A stretch of 64,000 bases of DNA from Stenocarpella maydis (GCA_002270565.1 NQMI01000069.1:170820-234819); one strand, 5' to 3'. Counted from the stretch's first letter, positions 34,030 through 44,936 are shown. Numbers and translations: made by a program. Notes: generated by a model not told the origin, from the sequence alone.

Positions 34030-34259
34030 GAGGTCGTTATCATCAACAGCCTCTTCTTCTCTTTTCGGGTATGGTGTTCATTCTTTAACGCCTCCGTCAT
34101 TCTTCTTCTGATTCTCAGTCATTCATTTGTATAATTCCCACTCCCTATTGTCAAACTGTACACATTCATTGCAGCAAATCCACACTCTTTACGCAATCCG
34201 ACCCCGGTCTATCCTTTATAAGCTACATCGGTGCATCTTGCTTCATATAAACAGTGAGA

Positions 34260-35780
34260 ATGAAGCTCCCCGTGGCACTCGGGCCCGTCATCGCGAGTCT
34301 CGCCCACGCAGCCCCCTTCGAATCAGCCATCCGGCCACGGTCCGAGGCACCCGCAACAGTACCTGCGCAGGCCTTGCAGCTTATCCCGATCCCCAACACG
34401 GGGCCCAAGGCTCTTGGGGTGGGACGGAATATCGCTCCGAAAAAGAACCTGGACCTCTCCTGGAAGACCCCTGATGAGGAGAGTCTCGTCTCCGTGAACA
34501 TGCTTATGCGGCACCCGTCAGTGATACTCGAGGACATCGAACATGTGACGGCGGTGGACTGTATTGGCCAGAAGCGTGTGGCTGTCACGTTCAGTGATGT
34601 GGATTCCTTCAACGAGGCGGTGAGCGACTGGTCCGGACTCAACGACAGCTTCGTACTAGTCACGAACCACATGGGCGACTGCGACACCGAGCTCGAGCGG
34701 TCCTTTTTTGTCGCCGACACCGACACACTGGCCTCGTTTGAGTCGAACCTGACCATCATCGCGAATGCAGAGAAGAGGGATGTCTCCAGCACAGCCGGTA
34801 AGACCATCATCATATATAACGCACACCGCTTCTCTCCCCCCTTCGAGAGAGCCCGGGTGGACCGGAGCAATTAAAAAAAAAACTAACCCTGGCCGGCAGA
34901 CTCGACCGATATCAGCTTCAGCAGCGTGGCGACGGCGACGAACGTGGTCGACAGGCGCGGCATCTCGCTCGACAAGAAGGGGCTGACCATCGCGTACGAC
35001 TGGGCGCTGCAGGAGGGCGTGACCATCATCGACGAGCCGAGCGTCAAGATCCAGCTCAACCAGGCCGAGGTCAACAACTCGGTGACGTACGCGGGCCACC
35101 TGAAGTGGGAGCTCACAAAGGGCGTCACGGCCTTCACCATCGACGTCAGCAAGTCGCTGCACCAGCACGCCAACCTGACCCTGGACGTGCACGCCCAGTT
35201 CGACCAGTCGTGGTCGTGGGCGCCGCCGGGGCTGACGTACTCGCTCATCGACATCCCCGGCATCCTCAGCCTGGGGCCCTCGGCCGGCGTGACCATCGGC
35301 GGCGGGCTGACGGCCATGGTGCGCGGCGCCGTGACGCTGGACATGACGGCGTCCATGCCCAACGGCAGCATCCACCTGGACATGGTGCGCTGGAACGAGA
35401 GCACGTCGGCCGGGTGGGAGATCGAGCGGCACATGGAGTGGGACGCGACCGAGCAGGCGCAGGTGACGTTCAGGCCCAGCATCGACTTCAAGGTCGAGTT
35501 CGCGGCCAAGGTGCTCGGCGGCGCCGTCGACCTCGGCGCGGGCGTCAAGGCCGGCTCGGCCTTCCCCGTCTCCGTCACCGCCACGGCGACCCAGGTCAAC
35601 GGCTCGGTGGCCCACTCGAACTCGACCGCCGGCGGGGCGACGGCGTGCGACAACGGCGTCGAGGGGGCGGTCGGCTACGACTTCTCCGTCGCCGCCTTCG
35701 CGACGCAGTTCTACAGCGTCAAGCTGTTCGAGCTCAAGGACGACCTCTACAAGGGCTGCCTCGGCTGGTTCGACGTCTGA
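34260..35780 (+). CDS. Secreted DUF7029/DUF7223 protein, 2 exons, 472 aa
   Basis: Exon 1 is 34260-34797 and exon 2 is 34900-35780. The 102-bp intron has a GTAAGA donor, a CTAAC branch site and a CAG acceptor. The protein begins with a signal peptide (MKLPVALGPVIASLAHAAP). The N-terminal domain (about residues 50-165) contains VTFSDVDSFNEAVSDW and FVLVTNHMGDCD, which I recognise as the fungal DUF7029 pattern. The larger C-terminal part (about residues 200-440) is beta-rich, with repeated alternating hydrophobic strands such as LTLDVHAQF and GGLTAMVRGAVTLD, and matches the DUF7223 layout that usually follows DUF7029. Its role is unknown; an extracellular or cell-wall location is likely. Exon 2 is much more GC-rich than exon 1. 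It is convergent with the sugar transporter, 604 bp away. Confidence 0.82.
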
Positions 35781-36384
35781 GCTGCCCGGCGGGCCCTGCT
35801 CGTCCTCCCGCAGGCGCGCACAACACACGCACACGTACTCTCGCTCACCCAACCTGCGTGCTAAGAGTAGTAACCGGAGCCATGTGGGCAGGGTGGCGAG
35901 CGATACTGCCGTTGCTGGACTGGCCCGGTCGAGGGAGTGGGAAGGACGTCAAAAAGAGATCGACCCTGAAAGCAAGAGCGTCTTGGGAGCATCGAGGGTA
36001 CGCCTGGAGGGGCTTTTTATTTGTAACAATATCTGACGCGGCACAGCCTGGGCGGTCACTTGCACATCACATACAAGTTGGGACGGGTTGGCGATGCAGG
36101 AAGTTATTCATCAATAGGTATCTAAAGGTGACCGAATTTAGAAACCCGACACACCTTCCCCGAACATTACCTAGGTACAAATTCCCCAGTGAGAATGTCA
36201 GCCATAGGCCGACATATGTAGATGAATCCCAGACGACACACTCAAGGTGGTGCTGCGTCGGTATCCCACACGTATCTCGCCCTGCCGAGAGAAGGAACCG
36301 GGTATATATTCACATAAAAGCAGAGTCTCCCGGGATCAATCAATGATTCCCGAAGCGGTTCCCCCCCCCTTTTTCCCGCCGCGC
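35781..36384. other. Convergent intergenic region
   Basis: The region between the stop codons of two convergent genes. A C-run (36360-36369) lies close to the transporter stop. I see no gene and no clear polyadenylation signal. Confidence 0.4.
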
Positions 36385-38610
36385 CTACTCGAGGTGGCGA
36401 GGACTGGGAGGCTCGGACGCCTCGGCCGACTTCTCGGGCAGGTTCTCGGACTCCTCGGCGAGGTGGCGGTGCTCCTCCGTGTAGAGCGGCCGGAGCGTGG
36501 CGCTCTTTTGCCAGAGGACGTAGCGCTTGAACCACCAGGGCGCGGCCTCTGTGAGCTGGTACTTGGCGAACTTGCTGGTCGGCACCGCGAAGACGTAGTC
36601 GAGCTCCTCGAGGGTCTTTTGCTTGGTCTCTGCAGGAATCAAACCGGGTTAGCTAGAACTCTGGGACGGGGATTTCTGGGGTTTCCTTTTTTTTTGTGGG
36701 NNNNNNNNNNNNNNNNGACGAACCTGGCACCCAGAAGAAGATCATGACAAAGGCAACGGCGTTGAGGCCGGCGTAGAAGCCAAAGGCGCCAACGGTGCCG
36801 GTGCTGGCCAGCAGGAAGGGGAAGCTGATGCTCAGGATGGCGGCCCAGAACAGGCAGGTGGCCACGGCGAAACTCATGCCGACCTCACGGTGGGAGAGCG
36901 GGAAGACCTCGGCAGAGTAGGTGAAGGGCACGGGTCCCTCGCCGGGCGAGTAGAAGGCAGCGAACAGGTAGACGAACAGGGCAACGAGGCCGGTGCGGGC
37001 GGAATTCCCCGGCGAGATGAGGGTGCAGAGGCCGGCGGCCAGCAGCGTCCAGGTCATCTGCGGGAAGGTGAAGAGGAGGAGGGAGCGGCGGCCAAAGGTG
37101 TCGATGGTCTTGAGGGCGGGGAAGGCGAAGACGAAGTTGACGGCGCCGAAGATGAGCGAGTAGGTCAGGGCCTGGTACTGGGTGGCGCCGGCCTCCTCGA
37201 ACACGCTGGACGAGTAGAAGGCGATGATGTTGATGCCGCACATCTGCTGGGCGATCATGACGGTGAAGGCGGCCAGGGTGGCACGCCTGACGCGCGGGAT
37301 GGTGAAGAGCTCGAAGAAGCGCTTCACGTACGAGGACCTGGCGATGACGTGCGCCTCGAGCTCGAGGGCCGAGTGGATGAGGTACAGGTCGCGGGCGATC
37401 TGGATCTCGTGGTTGCGCAGCTTGGTGAGCGAGTCCCACGCCTTGACGAAGCGGCCCTTCTTGATGAGCCAGCGGGGCGACTCGGGGCAGAGGTAGATGA
37501 GGCACAGGAGCGGCACGGCCGGGATGAAGGGGGCCCCGAGCATGTAGCGCCACTGGTCCCGCATGTTGTAGACGGCGAGGTTGATGACGGTCCCGAAGAA
37601 GATGCCGAACGCGGTCCACAGCTGCCAGGTCATGACCAGGGCGCCACGGACGGGGGCAGGCGAGTTCTCGGCGGCATAGACCGGGACGGTAGAGGCCTTG
37701 ATGCCCATGCCGATGCCCATCAGCAGGCGGCAGATCAGCTGCTCGGGCCAGGCGTGGCAGAAGGCAGACCCGATGACGGGCCAGAGGCAGAAGTTTGCCG
37801 AGACGAAGATGACTCCTCGACGGCCGAGCCAGTTGTTGACGCTAGGGACAGGTCAGCCGTGCTCGTCCGAGCTGAACAACACGGCCTGGGGCCTGGGCGG
37901 TGAGGAGGACACGTGTGTGAGGCTCGGTACTTACGGGTCAGTGAGCCAGCAGCCGAGGACAGCACTGCCGATATAAGGACCAGCATTGACAAGACCGACA
38001 AGGAGGGTGTCGTGCACACTCTTGCTGCCGATGCCGTAGACGGCGGGGAAGAAGAGATTCGCGCCGTTGGACCCCGTCTGGTCCCAGCCCTGGACAGCAG
38101 CACCGATGGAGCAGGTGATGACGGTCAGCCAGAGCCTCCAGGGCAGGCGCCACTTGTGCCTGACCTCGTTCTCGAGGGCGAGCTTCTCCTCCTCGGTGAG
38201 GGCGTCCTCGCCGCCGATGGAGTCGTAGTCCTCGCGGGTGAGGGAGGTTATGACGCCGAGCTGGGCCACGAGGGCGCCCTTGCGCAGCATGGGGATGTGG
38301 TCCTGCAGGCCCTTGGCGTGGGCGAAGGCCTCGACATTGCTCATCAGCTGGCCCTTTGGGATTCCGGCCAGCGGGTTGGAGATGCGGGCCTCGATGTTCC
38401 TGTTGATGTCGACTGCAGAGGCGCCGTGCTCGAGCTCGTGGGCGCCCGGCTCGGCATAGCTAGTTATGATCCGGTGTCAGCCAGGACGGACACATGAGAT
38501 GACAGGCCAGGTTTGATCAAGAGGAGACATTCACCAGCGAGAGACAGTGCGTGTGTCAGCTCGGCAGTTAGACGTTGGTGGCTGGCTTACACTTCACCCT
38601 TCCCGGTCAT
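36385..38610 (-). CDS. MFS sugar transporter, 4 exons, 635 aa
   Basis: Exons are 38610-38591, 38459-37935, 37841-36724 and 36629-36385. Exon 1 is only 20 bp (MTGKGE plus two bases) and was found because its GTAAGC donor and the ACTAG acceptor restore frame exactly. The protein has the sugar-porter layout: a long acidic N-terminus, helix 1 containing [21 protein letters not shown] after helix 2, [13 protein letters not shown] after helix 6, [14 protein letters not shown] in helix 7, [10 protein letters not shown] after helix 8, [19 protein letters not shown] between helices 10 and 11, and [13 protein letters not shown] after helix 12. It should move a sugar or polyol across the plasma membrane. 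The 16-base N run (36701-36716) falls wholly inside intron 3 (36630-36723, GTTCGT donor), so the protein is complete. Confidence 0.9.
36701..36716. other. Assembly gap (16 N)
   Basis: Sixteen unresolved bases flanked by a T-rich run (TTTTTTTTTG). The gap sits inside the third intron of the sugar transporter and does not interrupt coding sequence. Confidence 0.95.
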
Positions 38611-38905
38611 GTTGGGTAATTACTGGCGGGGTCCGCCAGGGGAAGATTTATCTGGAGGGAGCAAGCTTTCTGAGCTGACCAGGCCAGGCTCACTCAGGGC
38701 CCTAGGCAAGGTCTGTCTGGCTTGGAGGGAAATGCTTGGGTGGGTATATGGGTATATCGTAAGAGGACGCCAGCCTTGCCTGGTTTGCCAGTATGGGAGG
38801 GCACAGTTAGAGAGGCTCTCTGATACACACACAACAGGGAATACGGCGGCGGAGGAAGGAGAGGTATGCAGGCGGCAGGATGAACGGAGGAAACGTGGGC
38901 GTGTG

Positions 38906-38915
38906 ACTTTATATA
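38906..38915 (-). promoter_or_regulatory. Possible TATA box of the sugar transporter gene
   Basis: TATATAAAGT on the minus strand about 300 bp upstream of the predicted ATG at 38610. If used, it implies a 5' leader of roughly 250 bases. The call rests on sequence alone. Confidence 0.35.
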
Positions 38916-39964
38916 TTGTCCATGCAGCCAGCCAGTCCCGTGTCAGCACGCCGATCGCGATAGCATGGCATGGTTACGGGACGGGAGAATTTAATTCGTA
39001 AAAGTCGAGGATCCTGCTGGGAGGGGAGCATATTGACAGTACGACGGTGCCAGGGTAGAGTTACATGGTACATAATAGCATGTAAACTGGGTTCGACGTT
39101 CTCATGGCCGGTTGCAGCAGACTAAGGGCCAGGATCCCTGCCCAGGCCAAGTCTCGTCCTCGACCGGCTTCCCCCAGGCCAGGACCTGTCGTCGCCCGCT
39201 CCACCCTTCGCTCCGCGCCTTGATTGCCTCCCCCATTGCCCCAGTGCCCCAGCCGGGGGCGCCCCATCTATCTGGGGAATCGAACCAGTCAGGCCTGCCT
39301 CGCCAATGACGGCCGCCGTCGACGACGCGGAGGTGGGGCACATGTTGGCCCAAGGATGGGGCACGGACAAGGGGAACTGGTTCGCTGCAGGGCCGGAGGA
39401 GGCAGAGAACGCCCGCCTTGCCAGTTTCCGCCTTGGAGCTAGCCCTCATGGGAGCCAAGGGCCAAGACGCTTGGGCTGGGACGACAACGGCCGATGACCA
39501 TCGAGCAGGCGATGCAGGCTCGAGGCGAACGAAGCTCAAGCTCTGCAAAGGGCCGAAAGAACAGACAAAAGACCTCAGCCACCAGCACCACCCAGCAGGC
39601 AGGTCAGGCCAGCCAGCCGTGCGTGGCCCAATGGCATTGTCGCCTGCGTCAAAGCATTCCGATGTCATGTGGCCAGGCTGGGCTGATCCCGGAGCCGCAT
39701 CTGGCTGTCTCCCCATCGAGTACGGATCATGTCTCAGATGGCGGTGGACGACAGGCAAATGGCCCCCTATCAGATTCCTCCTTTTTCTCCCGGATTCTCC
39801 CACTTACTACTACTAAGTAATATGTTGCCTACAGTATTCTCTGGCATCCCCAGAGGAAGGAATGGATACTATGGATGAGAACAGGGTCCTGAGGCGGTAA
39901 GAAAACATGCCGTCATCCCCATGCCAGCCAGCCACACACCCTCACAACAGAGCGACACCGCCCA

Positions 39965-40017
39965 ACCAGCCAACCAGTCAACCAGCCAACCAGTCAACCA
40001 GCCAACCAGCCAATCCA
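39965..40017. repeat. CCAACCAG/CCAACCAGT microsatellite
   Basis: Six or so head-to-tail copies of an 8-9 bp unit (CAACCAGC alternating with CAACCAGT). Non-coding. Confidence 0.8.
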
Positions 40018-40120
40018 TCAACTGTGGCTTGGCATCATCGGCCAAGCGCCACCAATCTCTGAGCGCCCAGACGCCCAAGGAGGATTTTCGTGCCCATCAA
40101 TCTTGGGGGCCTCTTCCCCG

Positions 40121-40154
<34 letters not shown>

Positions 40155-40176
40155 TTTTTTTAAAGTTTTTTTTTTT
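40121..40176. repeat. Long T tract
   Basis: More than thirty T residues with one G interruption, followed by a second shorter T run. Its length in the assembly may be unreliable. Confidence 0.85.
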
Positions 40177-40567
40177 GGCTCCTTCAACCGTCGCGAATTT
40201 GTCGCCAAAATACCTTAAAAAACAGACCACCCCGGCAGCACGGCTCTCTGCGGAATGACGACGGTGGCTCTCCCATCCCGGGCTCCCGTCCAGCTCCGGG
40301 GGTGGTCCTGGAGAGGGCGACTCATAAGCTCCAGGTGGCTGCTCGGCTCCCGTTCCCTAGTCCAGCCGCCCGTTGCTAAAAAATTATAATTTATTCCTGA
40401 GCGGAGATCGAGAAGCATCAACCCTGGAGGACCGAAAGTCTCTTCCACTTCATTTCACGCCACACGATCAAGAGCTTCGGCATTGAGCCCTCCGTCCTGC
40501 GTGTGCCTGGGCCTGCGAGGCAAGGGGTCGCTACCACCGTTGAATTCTTCTTCTTCTTTCTCCAGCA

Positions 40568-40786
40568 GCACCCTGCGGCGCCTGCGCAGTGGTTGCCTCT
40601 GAGACAATCTGCACGGCCGACTGCTCGGTTTCGGATGGCTGCATTTTGCGGCACGTGAGTCACACACACTTCCAATCTGTCGGTGTCAATGTGGTATCTA
40701 ATCTGGGGTCTTGCCCGCCATGCCCAGTTCCCACGGGCCTGGAATCTTCCTGTCAAGTGACAAACAACCAAGTTGACATCAGGTGA
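40568..40786 (+). other. Orphan Cys-rich open frame, possible exon
   Basis: After a perfect polypyrimidine acceptor (TTCTTCTTTCTCCAG), a frame of about 72 codons contains APCGACAV, ICTADCSVSDGC, SCPPCPVP and SSCQV, giving nine cysteines in pairs. No upstream ATG exon could be joined to it, so I do not call it a gene. It could be an exon of a small secreted protein whose first exon I missed, a relic, or chance. Confidence 0.25.
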
Positions 40787-40955
40787 AATTGCCCATCTGG
40801 CAGTGCTGCATCCTGTCCCCGTCGCCATTCGAGCCTCGAGTCTCCACGTTTCGGGACGACGATATTACCTTGGGTAGGTAGTAGTTCAGTTGCAAGTAGA
40901 CGCCGAAATCTGTCAACTTGCCAGCCGCCACTCCGAACTAGGTATAGGGGCTGGT

Positions 40956-41243
40956 AGCTCGCTTATAATACGCTAGAAGTTCGCTTAAAATTACGGGGGG
41001 GGTTTCTTCTAAAGGGGGTTAGGTAGGTTGTGTACAGAGATACCCTTTCTAACTAAGGGTATTTAAATTTTAGAATTTTTTTTAAAACAAATGTACTTTA
41101 AAATATACTTAAAATGTATTTAAAATGTATTCAAATATATACATATGTGTAATTTGATGTATTTGTAAAAACCTATTTCCACCAAGCTAAGCCGAACTCG
41201 GATAGAGTTCATTACCGAGCTGTTAGTGTAAATTAAGCGAGCT
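40956..41243. mobile_element. Short inverted-repeat element candidate with TA flanks
   Basis: GCTCGCTTA at 40956-40964 and its reverse complement TAAGCGAGC at 41235-41243 bound about 288 bp of AT-rich DNA, and each side is flanked by TA. This resembles a Tc1/mariner-type MITE, but the inverted repeat is only about 9-12 bp, so chance cannot be excluded. Confidence 0.3.
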
Positions 41244-41958
41244 ACGTACCGCTAGGGTATAGCATCCAGTCGTGAACCTCATCACCAGGCGAGCGATCCC
41301 GCAGGCTAGCCAAACCAAGCACGCCGGAAACGAAACTTGACAGCCGCCTCTCAGGGCCGCGGCCCGCTAGGTAGTTTACGGCCGTCCGCTCTCGGGTGTC
41401 TCAGAGCTCTCAGCCCCAGATGTCTCACCACAGCGACAAAAAGCACATTGCTCCCCAGCTCGCGGGGTCGATAGGCTAGTCACCCAGAGGGGCCTGGTCC
41501 TCTGCCCTAGCAGTGCGCTGCGTCGAGACAACCAGCCTGCGGTCGTGCCCCGAGCTCAAGATAGCTCTGCCCTGGCTCGTGCACCTCGGACGCCGCGCTA
41601 CTTGGTGAGCATAGATAGCTCCCACGTCCAGACTCACTCCGACTCCCCCGCCAGCCGGTTATCTCTAAGTCTTGTGATACGAGGCGCACTACAACGACTC
41701 TGCTGGCGGCTCCATCCCGAGGCACATACGATCAAGCCGCCTCAGCACAAAGAGACAGGATGCAGCTGAGGTCTGCCCTTTGCCACTCGGCCAGTGATTG
41801 TGTTGGCACACGCTCTCTCAGGCAAGTCACGTTGGAGGTAAAAGCGGGGGGGGGGAGGGGGAGGGAGAGAAAGGGAGACAAAAGAGAGAAGAAATCTAGT
41901 CTCAATTCATTCTAAATCGCTTTCAAAAGAAGAAACCGTCATTCGGCCCTTCTACCGA

Positions 41959-42030
41959 GGATCCGTACAGCAGCTGGTAGAGCAATTATTCCCCAGCATG
42001 TCCGTAGCCGCGATCCCAACTTAGCTAGCA
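41959..42030 (+). other. Degenerate tRNA-like fragment
   Basis: CAGCTGGTAGAGCA resembles a tRNA A box and D loop, and AGCCGCGATCCC resembles a B box 40 bases later. No acceptor stem closes, so it is not a working tRNA gene. It may be a tRNA-derived repeat. Confidence 0.25.
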
Positions 42031-42342
42031 ACCTCCCTACTCTTCTAAGGTGGGTTGGACGGCACTGGAGCTTGACCGAGAGGAGCGTCCGGTTTGGGAC
42101 GACCTGATCCGGTCGGAAATATGTGACTGTGGGTATGGTGCCCCTTAGTCAATATCCCTGCTTGCTGTGTCCGATCAAGTCTATAAGGGCCTACGATATA
42201 TTCTACCTGCGCGCCTTCCAGAAACTAAAATAGACCTTGGGGCCGCTGGCTCAATTGTCAGCCCTAGTATCTACATTCTATTGCCAGCCCGAAGCAATCG
42301 TCAACTCGCCAATCGTCAACTCGCACACCCAACGGCCCAGGG

Positions 42343-42929
42343 ATCAGCGGAGCGGGACGTGTATCTCGCACGCGAAGCGTGCGAGATATGCTGGCCCACT
42401 CCGCTTGCGGCGTAGCGTTCTGCTTATCCCCGTGCCTCTGCAGCCCCTGGCTGACTAAGCAACCCAAGCACGCTCCACGCCCAATATCAACCACGCTTCT
42501 TCATTATCAACACCATAGAAACCGCTAAACGATATGAATTGACTGTTTTAAAGCAACTTGGTGATAGATTCAGTCTGTTCTGAAGGCGTCCTCTTGTTGT
42601 TTCTAGGGGGGAACCCCCTAGGACCCCCTGCCTGCGGCGCTGAGCCTGCGGCGCCTCACCACGCCCCCTTCCGGCCCACGCCCCCTTCCGGCCCGCGCCT
42701 TCCTCTTCAACAACGGACCACGATTTTCAACGACATGTCTTCTTAACAATTTCCTCTCGGCTAAATACTTTCAGAGGTACATCGTCATTGACCAATCCAG
42801 ACTCGAGGATTCTGAACAGACCAATCCAGACTCAGATAACTTTCGGGTGATTACGCTGGGTAAGAACGCTACGCGGGCCGCATATCTCGCACGCTTCGCA
42901 TGCTCGATACACGTCCCGCTCCGCTGAAT
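42343..42929. mobile_element. Inverted-repeat element, about 590 bp, no coding sequence
   Basis: The left arm (42343-42421) begins ATCAGCGGAGCGGGACGTG and contains a self-pairing hairpin CTCGCACGC/GCGTGCGAG. The right arm (42863-42929) is its inverted copy with a few changes and a short deletion. The interior has tandem GC-rich words (GCCTGCGGCGC and CCCCCTTCCGGCCC, each twice) and no transposase. The outer 18-mer AGGGATCAGCGGAGCGGG recurs in reverse at 49865-49882. No clear target-site duplication was found. Confidence 0.55.
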
Positions 42930-43660
42930 TAAAGATGCCCCCGAGCTTCAGCCACTGCCACATGAACCTCCTGGGCTTGGCGCCGCTGGCGTTTCCTGCC
43001 AGTGTCTGGACAGCGGGCCATCCCACGAAGAAAAACAACCAATGGGAAGAGTGCATTAAGTCGGAGAAATCCTATCCGTGGACATTCGATAAGAGTAGTA
43101 ATCGCATTTGAACAAGTCAAGAAGTGGTGGAAGGCAGCGGGTGCGGTATCTAAAAACCAACAACTCTGAAGGCCCTTCTCTAAGAATATTTATGCCTTAT
43201 CCTCTGTACACCCACGACGATTCTGCACCTCTACACCTGGGCACCTTCCCTCACTCGTCGATGGCATCGCAGCAGAACCCTCTCGAACTGGTTTCACCCC
43301 ACAGGAAGCGGAACCTCGCAAAATCTCGAGGTCACTATTAAACACTCTTCTCACAGATATTGCTCGAGCCTCATGAACCACTGAGGTCTTGCCTTACATC
43401 TCTAGCTGTAGTTGCCCTGGGGAGCCTTGCAAGACGGGGCGTATGGGTTCGACAAGTGGAGGTTGGCCCCGCCGCCGCATCTGAGATTCATCACGAGACA
43501 GTGTGAAAAAAGAGGTGCAATTCTTTCTGGCCCTGTACAAGGTTATAAATCCTTCGGACCCGTTCAATTGGGGAGGGTGACGACTTGAATCAGTCGCATA
43601 TAGTGTGTCCCTGGACCGGAACGAGCTGGTGAACTTCCATTAACCCCCCCTCCGCCACCT

Positions 43661-43669
43661 TTTCTTTTC

Positions 43670-43702
<33 letters not shown>
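43661..43702. repeat. TTTTC microsatellite followed by T and A runs
   Basis: At least six CTTTT units, then uninterrupted T and A runs to about 43713. Non-coding. Confidence 0.85.
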
Positions 43703-44350
43703 AAAAAAAAAAGAGATGCGGCGATCCCTTCACGTGGTCATAAACGCTCAAAAACCCAGCGTTAAATAACCAATACAGTGCTGATAATCATATGTTTTAA
43801 AACACAACAGCCTATAACTAAGAAAATAATAGCGGCCTCGTGATGAAAAATTCGTATTTAAGCATGATACCCAAGTACAAGTTTGCGCAGTGGCAAGCCA
43901 CAATATTCTAGGGTATTCGTAATGGAACACCCGTTATTCATCATGATGGTAAATGAGGTTAAACTTCTTCCTCCTCTTAGCATACAAGCTTGATCTGTGA
44001 GAATCACTCAGGTTTCCAAGGTGGCAAGTCGCAAGTGGTGTTATCACACGTGCGCACAAGGCTCGTCATGACTGAGCGTTACGTATTCAAGGGTCGTGTT
44101 TGAATGGTCCTCACAGACCTGGTATCTCAAGACATTATGTTCTAATCCGACGGTCTCGTGACGAATCCGCCTTGTGTTCAAGTAGACTCGCGATCAATAC
44201 GCACCGAGCCCATTCTGCAACAGCCACACCCAGACCGGCAGCTACCAGTACACGTAGTGATTTCGCTCGCTAAACATCCCTCTGCACTGCAACCTCCTCT
44301 CGCGACTCCAGTGATACGGTTAGGCGGTACCCAGGCAGTCTTGCCCTGCC

Positions 44351-44936
44351 TTAGTGGGCACCAGCGGCGGGCAGGGTGGCGTTGCAGCTGTATCCAAAGT
44401 CGCTGTCGGCCACGGCAGAGAGCTGGCACGTGGTGCTGCAGCGCTCAGAGCACTCCGGGGCATCGTCGGGGACGCTGTTGGCTGGGTTAGCGGGTCTGTC
44501 GACGTGGGCCAAACTGGACTGAAGGGATCGGGGGACACGACGAGGACTGTGTGTGTCTGTGTGCCGGTCCCCCTCCCTCACACACCCCCCCCCCTTGAGC
44601 ATCGGGACTCCCGCTTTAGGCACGTACATGAGGGTGCTGGCCTGGCAGCTGGCCCGCTTGGCGATGCAGGCCTTGTTCAGGGCGACGGTCTCGCACACGG
44701 GGCACCACCGCTGGTACTGGATGAGGGTGTGGGGGACATCGAAGGCGGCCTCAGCGGCAGGCGGCAGGCGAGCAACGAGGGCGCTGGCGGCGCCGATGAG
44801 GGAGAGGAAGGCGGTGGTCTAAATGTGTCTTGTTAGCTGCCCCGATCTTGCCTTGGGATGCTATCTCGAAGCTGCGGGCATAGTCCCAAGTTGTGAGACA
44901 TTTCTGTCTCGGACAACAGCTCCCTCTTACCTTCAT
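44351..44936 (-). CDS. Small secreted 8-cysteine protein, 3 exons, 106 aa
   Basis: Exon 1 is only ATGAAG (44936-44931), exon 2 is 44818-44628 and exon 3 is 44474-44351. Intron 1 (112 bp) has GTAAGA, branch GCTAAC and TTTAG. Intron 2 (153 bp) has GTACGT and CAACAG. The product starts with a signal peptide (MKTTAFLSLIGAASALV). The mature part has eight cysteines (CPVC, AC, SC, EC, RC, TC, SC), which would give four disulfides. There is one glycosylation sequon (NAT). Size, secretion and Cys content fit small secreted fungal proteins, a class that includes candidate effectors and defence proteins, but no known fold is recognised. An alternative donor three bases later would break the frame, which is why GTACGT was chosen. 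It stands alone, facing a 1.15-kb upstream region. Confidence 0.7.

Larger units (their letters stand above)
28547..34259. other. Long gene-poor region with microsatellite and AT-rich islands
   Basis: 5.7 kb without a supportable gene. It contains a CTGC/CTGT microsatellite (about 28688-28743), a promoter-like or LTR-like patch (about 30924-31110), a strongly AT-rich island (about 32150-32520) and a short leader-like pyrimidine-rich stretch before the gene at 34260. The open frames here are short and overlap one another on both strands. Confidence 0.5.
38611..44350. other. Gene-poor, repeat-rich region
   Basis: 5.7 kb with no complete gene that I can support. It holds the transporter promoter, a CAACCAGC-type microsatellite (about 39965-40017), a long T tract (about 40121-40153), an orphan Cys-rich frame (40568-40786), a short element candidate (40956-41243), a tRNA-like fragment (about 41959-42030), an inverted-repeat element (42343-42929) and a TTTTC microsatellite (about 43661-43702). 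Confidence 0.5.

Noticed and set aside
34656..35852. Minus-strand frame of 398 codons antisense to the DUF7029/DUF7223 gene
   Set aside because: It is an Arg/Val-rich mirror of a GC-rich exon without domain content; the plus-strand gene has a signal peptide and intron.
36890..37903. Plus-strand frame of 337 codons antisense to the sugar transporter
   Set aside because: Its Glu/Gly/Asp-rich composition is the antisense image of a GC-rich transporter with twelve helices.
39268..39340. B-box-like GGTTCGATTCCCC on the minus strand, possible tRNA
   Set aside because: The T stem closes, but there is no A box or acceptor stem at the proper distance upstream.
39102..39803. Minus-strand frame of 233 codons upstream of the sugar transporter
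   Set aside because: Trp/Arg/Pro-rich with no domain, and both strands are similarly open. It more likely reflects the GC-rich upstream region.
39960..40020. CAACCAGC repeats considered as a CRISPR-like array
   Set aside because: Units are 8-9 bp without spacers in a eukaryotic genome; this is a microsatellite.
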